A stretch of 19,956 bases of DNA from Bacteroides sp. (GTDB lineage Bacteria > Bacteroidota > Bacteroidia > Bacteroidales > SM23-62). The stretch covers positions 1-19,956 of the forward strand of contig DAOUVF010000006.1 of NCBI GenBank assembly GCA_030667765.1, in the 5' to 3' direction. Below, in pieces: positions 1 through 7,441 of this stretch (positions are counted from its first letter, which is position 1; every line of letters begins with the position of its first letter). The translations under genes and the position numbers were made by a program. The notes under the pieces were generated by a model. It had not been told where the DNA came from and searched no databases. It saw nothing but the letters and a program-made list of their open reading frames with translations.

Positions 1-1173
1 AACAAGGAAATTCCTCGCTGCCTTATACCCTTCCACGGTATTATTCATAGAAAATACATCCTCGAGGTCTATCCTGTTTGGCAATAAGCTGCTGAAATCC
101 TCAAATAATTCAAATACAGGTATATGTGAAGATGCAATATCTGCCAGTTCAGACTCGCTGTAAAAGCCATTGTTCTTCATCCTCTCCTTCTCTACCATAT
201 CTTCTGCATCGGATGGCTCTGCTCCCTTCAGGATCCTGGATGTTACGGCCAGTCTGAATTCCGCCTTATTAGTTAATTTTTCAAGATTCAGGTCATTTTC
301 AAGGTGTTTTGAATTAAGCATATCCAGCTTACTCTGCATCCCCTTCATCTCCTTTTCGGTCTCAAGAATTTCCATATAGCTCTGTAAGTCAACCAGCTCA
401 CGGTACGAATCTTCCCATTTGAGTTTGACCTCACTCAACTGATTCTGAGCTTCCAAACATAGCTGGGCATATTTTGAATGCTGAGTTAATTCCTCAGCCT
501 TGACTGCCTTGGTTTCACCCGTGACGACTTTCTTTTCCAACCTTTTATTTAACCTATCCGTTTCAAGTACAAGCTTTTGCACATGGTTTTGAGTGTCATT
601 GTCAGGTTTCCTGACGAGGATTTTTTTACTCCGGTTTAGCTGTGGGGTCAGCATGTGCAGTTCTTTCTCAATATCCTCTCTCTCCATTTGTATCTGACCC
701 AGTTCTTCCTCTGCAATTCTGGCTTCTTCAATGATCCTGTGAAGTTCCTCCAGGGTTCTCTCCCTGAATTCCTTCATCTGTTCTTCCAGTTCTGAATAAT
801 ACCTGCAGACCGCTTCATCCCCAAAACTGAGGTAACTGGATTTATCAGCGTTCCATGAACGGGTCAGGGTAATTTGCTCTGTGCTGTTGGCAATCTCCAG
901 AATCTTTGCCGGCACCTTTTTATCGGGAAATATTTTTTTTATTTCCGTGGGACTAACACTGAATGAACATGAAACCTCGGGAAGACTGAGATCACTGCGC
1001 AGGATATCATCAGAAATATTGCCTGTATAAAAGCTGTTAAGTGCCTCAAGTATAGAGGTCTTGCCGGATTCATTCTGGCCAATTAACCCGGTTATATTAT
1101 CGGAAGCCAGATCCTGCCACCCGGTATTAATAATTGACCTGTAATTCTTGATCTTGAATTGTTTAAACCACAT
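1..1173 (-). CDS. AAA ATPase, OLD/SMC-like, C-terminal part outside the window
   Basis: The frame is open from an ATG at 1173 to the window edge, giving 391 codons without a stop. The protein starts MWFKQFKIKNYRSI and has a P-loop GQNESGKTS at residues 32-40, followed by SILEALNSF, the pattern of RecF/SMC/OLD-type ATPases (AAA_15-like). Residues about 125-205 and 215-300 are rich in Glu, Lys, Leu and Gln and look like a long coiled coil inserted in the ATPase. Walker B, the signature motif and any C-terminal TOPRIM nuclease would lie outside the window, so I cannot tell an OLD nuclease from a plain coiled-coil ATPase. It begins 6 nt after the stop of the phosphatase gene, so the two are probably one transcript. 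No strong ribosome binding site is visible. The ATPase class is secure; the biological role is not known. Confidence 0.85.
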   Translation of the reverse strand, partial: MWFKQFKIKNYRSIINTGWQDLASDNITGLIGQNESGKTSILEALNSFYTGNISDDILRSDLSLPEVSCSFSVSPTEIKKIFPDKKVPAKILEIANSTEQITLTRSWNADKSSYLSFGDEAVCRYYSELEEQMKEFRERTLEELHRIIEEARIAEEELGQIQMEREDIEKELHMLTPQLNRSKKILVRKPDNDTQNHVQKLVLETDRLNKRLEKKVVTGETKAVKAEELTQHSKYAQLCLEAQNQLSEVKLKWEDSYRELVDLQSYMEILETEKEMKGMQSKLDMLNSKHLENDLNLEKLTNKAEFRLAVTSRILKGAEPSDAEDMVEKERMKNNGFYSESELADIASSHIPVFELFEDFSSLLPNRIDLEDVFSMNNTVEGYKAARNFLV

Positions 1174-1179
1174 CTGACA

Positions 1180-2028
1180 TCAGATTTTAATGCCTATGAT
1201 TAGTACGTCATCTACTTGCTCAAGGTTACCTTTCCACCGTATGAATGTGCGATCCAGTTCCCGCTTCTGTGATTCGAGAGGCTTGTTAGAATTACTAATC
1301 AGTAAATTTTGCATATGCTTATACCTGAATTTTTTCTCTTGCGGTCCTCCAAACTGGTCAGGATAACCATCCGAAAAGATATATATCAGGTCACCCATTT
1401 CCAGTTTAATATCATGATTGGTGAATGACTTTTCAACCACAGCATTGATCCCAATGGGCATCTTATCCCCGCGGGTTTCCAGCAGGTTGCCGTTCCGAAT
1501 CATATACAGGGGATTAAAGGCGCCGGAAAACTCCATTTTCATTTCATCCAGATCTACCACACAAAGAGCAATATCCATCCCGTCCTTATGTTCACTGTTA
1601 TCACCTGTCTGGTGAAGCGCTTTCATTACGTTTTCCCTCAGGAGATTGAGTATTACATTGGCACGTGGGATCCGCTTGCTGACAATTTCATTAAGAAATG
1701 AGATGCCCAGAATGCTCATAAAAGCACCCGGTACCCCATGACCGGTACAATCGGCTGCAGCTACAGCAATCCTGTTGTCTTTTCTGTTGTACCAGTAGAA
1801 ATCGCCACTTACGATATCCCGGGGCTTAAAAAGGACAAAGCTTGACGGAAAGGTTTTTTTAAAATATCTGAGATCAGGCAGTAATGCGGCCTGGATGGAA
1901 CTTGCATATGAAAGGCTGCCGGCAAGCTCCTTCTGCTGTTGCTCGATCTTGTTCTTTTGTTCACTGATCTTGGCGATCAGATCCCGTTCCAGGGCAACCT
2001 CCTTAAATTGATCTATTCCTAACTTCAA
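1180..2028 (-). CDS. SpoIIE-family PP2C serine/threonine phosphatase, short soluble form
   Basis: The 282-residue protein has a coiled-coil stretch (about residues 8-42) and then a PP2C/SpoIIE domain. Metal-binding acidic motifs are present: SGDFYWY (D76), ADCTGHGVPGAFM (D93) and FSDGYPDQFGG (D220, D224), so the enzyme should be active. The family dephosphorylates phosphoserine or phosphothreonine proteins, often anti-sigma-factor antagonists. Bacteroidetes members usually carry long N-terminal sensor regions (7TM, TPR, GAF or PAS), and this one has none. The start is unusual: an in-frame TAA lies at 2047-2049 and no ATG occurs before the coiled coil, so TTG at 2028 is the best choice. It is followed closely by the ATPase gene. 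The fold is certain. The partner protein and the exact start are not. Confidence 0.87.
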   Translation of the reverse strand: MKLGIDQFKEVALERDLIAKISEQKNKIEQQQKELAGSLSYASSIQAALLPDLRYFKKTFPSSFVLFKPRDIVSGDFYWYNRKDNRIAVAAADCTGHGVPGAFMSILGISFLNEIVSKRIPRANVILNLLRENVMKALHQTGDNSEHKDGMDIALCVVDLDEMKMEFSGAFNPLYMIRNGNLLETRGDKMPIGINAVVEKSFTNHDIKLEMGDLIYIFSDGYPDQFGGPQEKKFRYKHMQNLLISNSNKPLESQKRELDRTFIRWKGNLEQVDDVLIIGIKI

Positions 2029-2116
2029 TACTGCGGTTTGATCGGATTACAAACGTTATACGGATTCATTTCTGCAATGTTCCAGGCAATGTCTCATTCC
2101 ATGTACCTAAATCCAT
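2025..2116 (-). other. Two tiny overlapping ORFs leading into the phosphatase start
   Basis: ORF A starts with ATG at 2116 and encodes 16 residues (MDLGTWNETLPGTLQK). Its TGA (2066-2068) overlaps the ATG of ORF B at 2069, which encodes 14 residues (MNPYNVCNPIKPQY). The TGA of ORF B (2025-2027) in turn overlaps the TTG start of the phosphatase at 2028. Both junctions are 4-nt overlaps of the ATGA/TTGA kind used for translational coupling. They could be translated leader peptides, frameshift scars of a once longer N-terminus, or chance. Confidence 0.25.
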
Positions 2117-2134
2117 GAACTAATGTTTTTGTTT

Positions 2135-2152
2135 GATAAACAGCTGTTTATC
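2135..2152. promoter_or_regulatory. Perfect 18-bp palindrome in a divergent intergenic region
   Basis: GATAAACAGCTGTTTATC is its own reverse complement. It sits roughly midway between the phosphatase start (2028, minus) and the secreted-protein start (2236, plus). TTTGATAA at 2132-2139 is also repeated inverted as TTATCAAA at 2162-2169. A dimeric regulator binding here could act on both genes. The symmetry is seen directly; the operator role is inference. Confidence 0.4.
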
Positions 2153-2235
2153 TTACATCTATTATCAAATTTCAAACTTTGGCAGAGATTTTGCTTTTAC
2201 TTAATCAAACGAACCGTATTTAAAACGTAAGAGTC

Positions 2236-3114
2236 ATGAAAAAGATTATTATCATAACAGCAATATTACTTTTCACGATCTCTGTTCACGCCCAGAGAAC
2301 TTCCAGGGAACGAACCAGGCATGAACCGGAGAAACAGAAAAGTGAAACGGCCGTAAGACGGTCGGCTGAACAGAAAAAAAGCAGCAGAAGCCAGCAGGCC
2401 ACCAGGACCAGGCAGACCAGTACACGAGACATCTCCCATGCAAGCAGGAGCCAGACATTAAAAAGCACCTACGAAAAGCCGCGGCAGGGCCAGGTAACTC
2501 GCAGTAGCACTGGCAATACTGGCCGTACCAGGGGAGACAGATCTCCGAACAGGGGGCATACAGGTACATACAAGGGACAAAAGCCATCTCCGAATAAGGG
2601 AACACATCGCCAGCATTATACAACTCCCAACCGGAGGGCGGTACGTACGAACCATGTGAAAGGCTATCATTACAATCCAGTCAGGTACCGTAATGTAAAT
2701 TACCACTACCGTGTACCGAACAGGATCCATGTTACCTGGACCAACCGTATGTACCATGATTACCGGCTTATGTATCCCGAATTCGGGTACTGGTATTATC
2801 CAATCGGATACCGGATTGTAACGATCCCATCTTACAATGCCTATTACCATATAGGGGATGTAAGAAATGTGTACGGCAGGGTCCATGAAGTCTATTATTC
2901 CTGGACTACCGACGAGTATCACCTGTATTTCGGCGGAGGTTATCCATACCATGATTTCACCGTCATCATCCCGGGCAGGCAGGCCAGGAGATATGACAGG
3001 TACCCGGAAATGTACTTTGAAGGCAGATATATGTGGGTAACCGGACTCCTCAGCACATTCGAGGGAAGGCCTGAACTGATCGTGAGAAGAAGAAGCCAGA
3101 TACATCTGTATTAA
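2236..3114 (+). CDS. Secreted basic Tyr-rich protein with C-terminal OB-fold-like domain
   Basis: The 292-residue product begins with a clear signal peptide (MKKIIIITAILLFTISVHA, cleaved near residue 19). Residues about 21-140 are low complexity and strongly basic (Arg, Lys, Ser, Thr, Gln). Residues about 143-205 are rich in Tyr, His and Asn, with many NYHY, YWYYP and similar pairs. The last roughly 85 residues (GDVRNVYGRVHEVYYSW through ELIVRRRSQIHLY) follow the pattern of small OB-fold domains: VYGRV strand, LYFGGGYP, FTVIIPG, then a VTG strand and a final strand ending SQI. That domain usually binds nucleic acid or oligosaccharide. Together these suggest a periplasmic or surface protein that binds a polyanion, but no function is established. 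It is divergent from the phosphatase and followed by a strong terminator, so it is probably monocistronic. Confidence 0.8.
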   Translation: MKKIIIITAILLFTISVHAQRTSRERTRHEPEKQKSETAVRRSAEQKKSSRSQQATRTRQTSTRDISHASRSQTLKSTYEKPRQGQVTRSSTGNTGRTRGDRSPNRGHTGTYKGQKPSPNKGTHRQHYTTPNRRAVRTNHVKGYHYNPVRYRNVNYHYRVPNRIHVTWTNRMYHDYRLMYPEFGYWYYPIGYRIVTIPSYNAYYHIGDVRNVYGRVHEVYYSWTTDEYHLYFGGGYPYHDFTVIIPGRQARRYDRYPEMYFEGRYMWVTGLLSTFEGRPELIVRRRSQIHLY

Positions 3115-3150
3115 TACCGGACAATGAGTTAAGAGTAGATTCTAAATCAG

Positions 3151-3184
3151 AAGGGGTTGTCCCGGCAGGGACAGCCCTTTTTTT
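3151..3184 (+). terminator. Rho-independent terminator after the secreted OB-fold protein
   Basis: The stem is formed by 3151-3163 and 3168-3180: GGGTTGTCCC pairs with GGGACAGCCC around a GGCA tetraloop, with one G-T wobble in the core and A-T extension at the base. A run of seven T follows (3178-3184). It lies 36 nt after the stop of the upstream gene and ends only 14 nt before the start of the pectate lyase. Confidence 0.88.
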
Positions 3185-3198
3185 GTATTTTTGATTTC

Positions 3199-4758
3199 AT
3201 GAAAAAGACATTACTCCCAGCCATACCTTTTTTTTTATTAACAGTCCAGTTTTGTGTGCAGAAAGATAATCTGCTGACTGAGACTGAAAAAATCATGCTG
3301 GATGCTACCCGGTATATGGTCGAGGAGATCAGTACCGATGGCGGTTACCTCTGGTATTACCTTCCTGATCTTTCAAGGCAGTGGGGGGAAATGGAAGCTT
3401 ATGAATCCATGATCTGGCTGCAGCACCCCGGCACGGTGAGCATGGGACATACATTACTGGATGCCTATCATGCCACCGGGGATGAATATTATTACTCCGC
3501 GGCGGAGAAGGCAGCTTCTGCTGTTGTCAGGGGACAAAGGCCGGAGGGCGGATGGAATTATATGATCGACTTTGCAGGGGAAGAATCCATCAGCCAATGG
3601 TACAATACTATCGGTAAAAACGGATGGAGACTGGAGGAATTCCAGCATTATTACGGGAACAGCACCTTCGACGATAAAGTGACAGCCGACGCAGCACGCT
3701 TCCTGCTGCGGATCTACCTTGAGAAAAGGGACCCAACCTATAAAGTGGCTCTTGAAAAGGTAATTGATTTCATTCTGGGAAGCCAGTACCCTGAGGGAGG
3801 CTGGCCCCAGCGCTATCCCCTGAGATACGACTTCAGTAAAAACGGGAACCCGGATTATACTTCCCTATTTACATTCAATGATGATGTAATCTGGGAGAAT
3901 ATCCATTTCCTTGTCCAGTGTCACCAAAACCTTTCGAAGGAAGATTATTCAGATGCCATTACCCGGGGTATGGATTTCTACCTTTTGTCTCAGCATAGCA
4001 GCGGGGGATGGGCACAGCAGTACGATATGGACCTGAACCCTTCCGGTGCACGCAGCTATGAACCTTTGGCCCTGCTGCCTTCAACTACATACAAGAATGC
4101 CATGCTGCTGCTCAGGTTCAATGAATTAACCGGAGACAGGAAATACCTGGATGGTATTCCGAAGGCCATTGAGTGGCTTGAGCTGACCAGGTTGCCGGAG
4201 GATTCTTCGGAAGGAGGCAGGTATACCCACCCGACCTTTGTCGAACCGGGAAGCAATAAAGCCCTTTATGTTCACAGAAGAGGGTCAAATGTGATATACG
4301 GGTACTATTATTATGATGATCATGATACGCTGCTTTTAGGGCACTATTCCGGGAAAGGCAGAATTGATCTGGATGGACTGAAGAAGCAGTACGACAGCCT
4401 GGCAACCACTGCACCGCGGAAAGCTGCCAGGGAGCTCCTCATGGACGAGAAAATGTATTTTGACCTGAACCAACCCCGGCAAAGGCCTATCCATGATGAA
4501 CAGGAGATCATGGATATCATACAAGCACTGGATGAAAATAACCGCTGGCTGACCACCGGAGCCATGATCAGCCACCCTTACTGCGGAGACGGACAAAAAC
4601 AGGAGTCCACCGATAAATACGCCACCACAAATGTTGGTGATAAGACGGATACATCACCCTACCGGGACAGCACCGGGCAGGAGTATGTTTCCACGGGACT
4701 GTATATCAACAATATGCGCTTGCTGATTAATTACCTGAATAACAGGTCAGCGCCCTGA
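3199..4758 (+). CDS. Pectate lyase-like protein, polysaccharide lyase family 10
   Basis: The reading frame extends upstream to a TTG at 3157, but that lies inside the terminator hairpin. The ATG at 3199 starts a hydrophobic export signal (MKKTLLPAIPFFLLTV) and gives 519 residues. A Cys follows the hydrophobic stretch, but the context (VQFC) is a poor lipobox. The body matches the alpha/alpha-toroid PL10 pectic acid lyase family: QRPEGGW, STFDDKVT, GSQYPEGGWPQRYP (GGWPQRYP at residues 200-207) and TFNDDV (residues 225-230). PL10 enzymes cleave polygalacturonate by beta-elimination, using calcium and an Arg base. The protein should act in the periplasm or at the surface. There is no SusC/SusD pair or other pectin enzyme nearby. 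It ends overlapping pgl by 12 nt, tail to tail. Family assignment is good; actual substrate is inferred. Confidence 0.82.
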   Translation: MKKTLLPAIPFFLLTVQFCVQKDNLLTETEKIMLDATRYMVEEISTDGGYLWYYLPDLSRQWGEMEAYESMIWLQHPGTVSMGHTLLDAYHATGDEYYYSAAEKAASAVVRGQRPEGGWNYMIDFAGEESISQWYNTIGKNGWRLEEFQHYYGNSTFDDKVTADAARFLLRIYLEKRDPTYKVALEKVIDFILGSQYPEGGWPQRYPLRYDFSKNGNPDYTSLFTFNDDVIWENIHFLVQCHQNLSKEDYSDAITRGMDFYLLSQHSSGGWAQQYDMDLNPSGARSYEPLALLPSTTYKNAMLLLRFNELTGDRKYLDGIPKAIEWLELTRLPEDSSEGGRYTHPTFVEPGSNKALYVHRRGSNVIYGYYYYDDHDTLLLGHYSGKGRIDLDGLKKQYDSLATTAPRKAARELLMDEKMYFDLNQPRQRPIHDEQEIMDIIQALDENNRWLTTGAMISHPYCGDGQKQESTDKYATTNVGDKTDTSPYRDSTGQEYVSTGLYINNMRLLINYLNNRSAP

Positions 4759-5481
4759 TGCTTTTAGGAATTGTGCAGCTTTTTCATCAAGGTACCATTC
4801 CAATTCCCCGTACTGGGGATTGACATGGGCTGCGGGAAATTTTTCACTTCCTTTCTCACCATCAAGGATACTGGCCAGGACGTCGGCCTTGTTAGCGCCG
4901 GTTATCATAAAACAGACCATGTCCGCATTATTGATCACGGGCCCCGTTAAGGTTATTCTGCTTTGTCCGGTTTCAGGATGCCTGGCCACCTCACATATCC
5001 GCCCTGAATGCAACAAATCCATCTGGTCGGGAAAAATGGATGCTGTGTGTCCGTCGGTGCCCATACCCAGCAGTACCAGGTTAAAACAGGGCAAACCCTC
5101 CCTGGCGGGCAGTTGTGAACGGAGTAATGCTTCATACCTGTTTGCTTCTGCATGGGGTTCCTCCTCTCCCATCATCCTGTAAATATTAGTATTGCTGACT
5201 GATAATGGACGAAAAAAGGATTTATCTGTCATTCGGAAATTACTTTCCGGATGGTCAGGGGGCACACAGCGCTCATCCACCCAGAAAAAATTTACCTCTT
5301 CCCACAGACCGGGATCTTCAATGGCAGACGCAATATTTTCAAATAATACACCTGGAGTGGACCCGCCGGACAGGGCGATATTAAACGGGCTGCATGCCCG
5401 GAATGATTCCCTTGCAAGGCTGATCACCTTTACGGACAGTGAATTGGCCAGTTCATCTATGGATTTGAAGATATGTATCAC
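4747..5481 (-). CDS. pgl: 6-phosphogluconolactonase
   Basis: This cytosolic enzyme hydrolyses 6-phosphogluconolactone to 6-phosphogluconate, the second step of the oxidative pentose phosphate pathway. The 244-residue protein is typical of the DevB/SOL type. It shows ALSGGSTP (residues 36-43), FFWVDERCVPPDHPESN (about 65-81) and LLGMGTDGHTASIFP, the family's phosphate-binding and catalytic signatures. The start is GTG at 5481, whose bases overlap the TGA stop of zwf as GTGA, so translation is probably coupled. The 3' end overlaps the convergent pectate lyase gene by 12 nt. Confidence 0.95.
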   Translation of the reverse strand: MIHIFKSIDELANSLSVKVISLARESFRACSPFNIALSGGSTPGVLFENIASAIEDPGLWEEVNFFWVDERCVPPDHPESNFRMTDKSFFRPLSVSNTNIYRMMGEEEPHAEANRYEALLRSQLPAREGLPCFNLVLLGMGTDGHTASIFPDQMDLLHSGRICEVARHPETGQSRITLTGPVINNADMVCFMITGANKADVLASILDGEKGSEKFPAAHVNPQYGELEWYLDEKAAQFLKASGR

Positions 5482-7004
5482 AGTTCGCAGTAAATACCAT
5501 CATCAGTTAGATTTTTGTGTGGATATCGCCAGGTCAATCCTTTTTCCTCTATCAGGTCATCTGCTTCTTTGGGTCCCCAGGTGCCTGCCGGATATCCATA
5601 CAGGGCATGATCGGGATTGTTCTCCCAGTATTTAAGGATGGGATCCACAAAACTCCAGGCACACTCTACTGCATCTCCCCTGGCATATAATGTCGAATCA
5701 CCCAGCATGCAATCTTGCAAGAGTCTTTCGTAAGCAGTAGGCAGGTAGACTTCCGACAGGTCGGAATAATGAAAATCCATGTTAACCGTCTGGACCTTGT
5801 ATCCGGCTCCGGGGACCTTCATACCATATTTTATCAGCAGTCCCTCATCCGGCTGAATCCTGATAATAAATTTATTCGTATTGACTTCATCGGTCTGATG
5901 GCCGGAGAAAATATGATGCGGGGTTGCCTGGAAATGGACCACGATCTCTGTCACCCTGGTGGGCAGCCGTTTGCCGGTCCGCACATAAAAGGGCACATCT
6001 TTCCAGCGCCAGTTATCAATATAAAACTTAATCCCAAAATAAGTCTCTGTGCGGCTGTCAGTATCCACCCCTGTTTCTTTTCTGTAACCTTTGGCTGATT
6101 CTCCCCCGATCATGGATTCCGTATATTGTCCCCTGATCACATTGCTGGACAGGTCCTGCTTGCTTAAAGGACGCAGGGATTCCAAAACCTTCACGATCTC
6201 ATTTCGAATGGAACTCGAATCTGCCCATACCGGGGGCTCCATGGCTACCAGGGCGACCAGCTGTAACATATGGTTCTGGAACATATCACGCAAAGCCCCG
6301 GACCCCTCGTAGTATCCACCCCGGTCCCCCACTCCTATGCTTTCAGCAGCAGTGATTTCAACATGGTGCACATAATTCCTGTTCCAAATGGGTTCGTAAA
6401 TGGCATTTGAAAACCGGGTGACCATGATATTTTGTACCGTTTCCTTGCCCAGGTAATGATCAATCCGGTAGATCTGTTCCTCCTCAAAGACCTCCCTGAA
6501 CTGCTGGTTCAATTCCCTGCTCGATGCAAGATCATATCCAAATGGTTTTTCCACGATGATCCTTCGCCAGCCGGTTTTATTCCTTGCCAGTCCCTGGCCA
6601 GCCAGGCTGTGCGCCACCTTTGCATAAAGACTCGGAGGAGTTGCGAGATAAAAAATATGGTTGTCTCCGGTATCCAGTAACTGACCCAGTTCATCCAGTT
6701 TGTTTTTCAGCCTGGTGTATTCAGCCTGATCCGCTGTATCAATGGATACATAATACAGGTAATCCAGGAATTGTGTAACCCTGGCAGGATCTGCATCATC
6801 CCCTGAAAAAGTTTCCAGGGCCTCTCTCATATGATCCCGGAATGATTCATCGGTAAACTCCTTCCTGCCTGTTCCCAGCAGGGCAAAGTGTTCGGGCAAC
6901 AGATCCTGGAGGTACAGATCGTAGATGGATGGGATCAGCTTCCGCCGGGCAAGGTCTCCTGACGCTCCAAAAATCGTCAGGATATGTGAGTCTGGTTTTT
7001 GCAT
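5478..7004 (-). CDS. zwf: Glucose-6-phosphate 1-dehydrogenase
   Basis: It oxidises glucose 6-phosphate to 6-phosphogluconolactone and yields NADPH. The 508-residue length is normal. The N-terminal dinucleotide fold has FGASGDLARRKL (residues 12-23). The substrate site RIDHYLGKETVQN lies at residues 180-192 and includes the family's His and Lys. The later segment GALRDMFQNHMLQ carries the second conserved His. The gene starts with ATG one base after the stop of the DUF302 gene and overlaps pgl at its end, making a three-gene unit. A gnd gene (6-phosphogluconate dehydrogenase), which often accompanies zwf and pgl, is not in this window. Confidence 0.97.
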   Translation of the reverse strand: MQKPDSHILTIFGASGDLARRKLIPSIYDLYLQDLLPEHFALLGTGRKEFTDESFRDHMREALETFSGDDADPARVTQFLDYLYYVSIDTADQAEYTRLKNKLDELGQLLDTGDNHIFYLATPPSLYAKVAHSLAGQGLARNKTGWRRIIVEKPFGYDLASSRELNQQFREVFEEEQIYRIDHYLGKETVQNIMVTRFSNAIYEPIWNRNYVHHVEITAAESIGVGDRGGYYEGSGALRDMFQNHMLQLVALVAMEPPVWADSSSIRNEIVKVLESLRPLSKQDLSSNVIRGQYTESMIGGESAKGYRKETGVDTDSRTETYFGIKFYIDNWRWKDVPFYVRTGKRLPTRVTEIVVHFQATPHHIFSGHQTDEVNTNKFIIRIQPDEGLLIKYGMKVPGAGYKVQTVNMDFHYSDLSEVYLPTAYERLLQDCMLGDSTLYARGDAVECAWSFVDPILKYWENNPDHALYGYPAGTWGPKEADDLIEEKGLTWRYPHKNLTDDGIYCEL

Positions 7005-7005
7005 A

Positions 7006-7389
7006 TTACAGTGCCTCCAGCACCCGGTTCACTTTCTCTGTAATGGTCTGGCTGATCTCCAGCATTTCACCCTCCATGAGTTTAGACATGGTTTCATGTG
7101 GATCCATGGCCAGGACCTCTGTCCCGCCTTCCACTTCCTGCACAACAAAGTTGCAGGGGAGAAGGGTTCCTATCTTATCATCAACGGTCAGTGCCTGGTG
7201 AGCGTATTCCGGATTGCATGCCCCCAGGATGAGGTAAGGCCTGAAATCTACATCCAGTTTCTTTTTAAGGGTTTCCCGGACATCGATCCGGGTAAGGACA
7301 CCAAATCCTTCCTTCTGAAGCTCTTCGACAACCTTATCAACTGCGTCCGTAAATTCCAGACTGATCTTTTTTGCTAAATAATATGCCAT
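7006..7389 (-). CDS. DUF302 domain protein
   Basis: The 127-residue protein has no signal peptide and is a single DUF302 (TT1751-like) domain. Its hallmark segments are EEGF-like GFGVLTRIDV, ILGACNPEYAHQAL (residues 54-67, Cys58) and IGTLLPCNFVV (residues 73-83, Cys79). The family has an alpha/beta fold, and its function is unknown. Some members sit in redox or sulfur loci. Here it directly precedes zwf with a one-base gap, so it is presumably co-expressed with NADPH production. The ATG at 7389 is the only reasonable start. No clear promoter pair was found in the 52-nt gap upstream, though TATCTTTA (7419-7426, minus) resembles a -7 element. Confidence 0.9.
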   Translation of the reverse strand: MAYYLAKKISLEFTDAVDKVVEELQKEGFGVLTRIDVRETLKKKLDVDFRPYLILGACNPEYAHQALTVDDKIGTLLPCNFVVQEVEGGTEVLAMDPHETMSKLMEGEMLEISQTITEKVNRVLEAL

Positions 7390-7441
7390 AACGATTAATT
7401 TATCTATCTATGTTGATATAAAGATACACATTTTTTGCATA

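Noticed and set aside
1..2028. Calling the phosphatase/ATPase pair a proven defence system
   Set aside because: The ATPase is truncated by the window and no nuclease, toxin or known defence gene is visible, so it stays a hypothesis.
2458..3105. 215-codon minus-strand open frame opposite the OB-fold protein
   Set aside because: It is an antisense shadow: it has no recognisable domain, while the plus frame has a signal peptide and a coherent fold.
3157..3198. Extended TTG start for the pectate lyase adding 14 residues
   Set aside because: The codons lie in the terminator stem and T run, and the signal-peptide-like N-terminus begins at ATG 3199.
5192..5635. 147-codon plus-strand open frame spanning the pgl/zwf junction
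   Set aside because: It crosses two clear genes on the other strand and resembles nothing.
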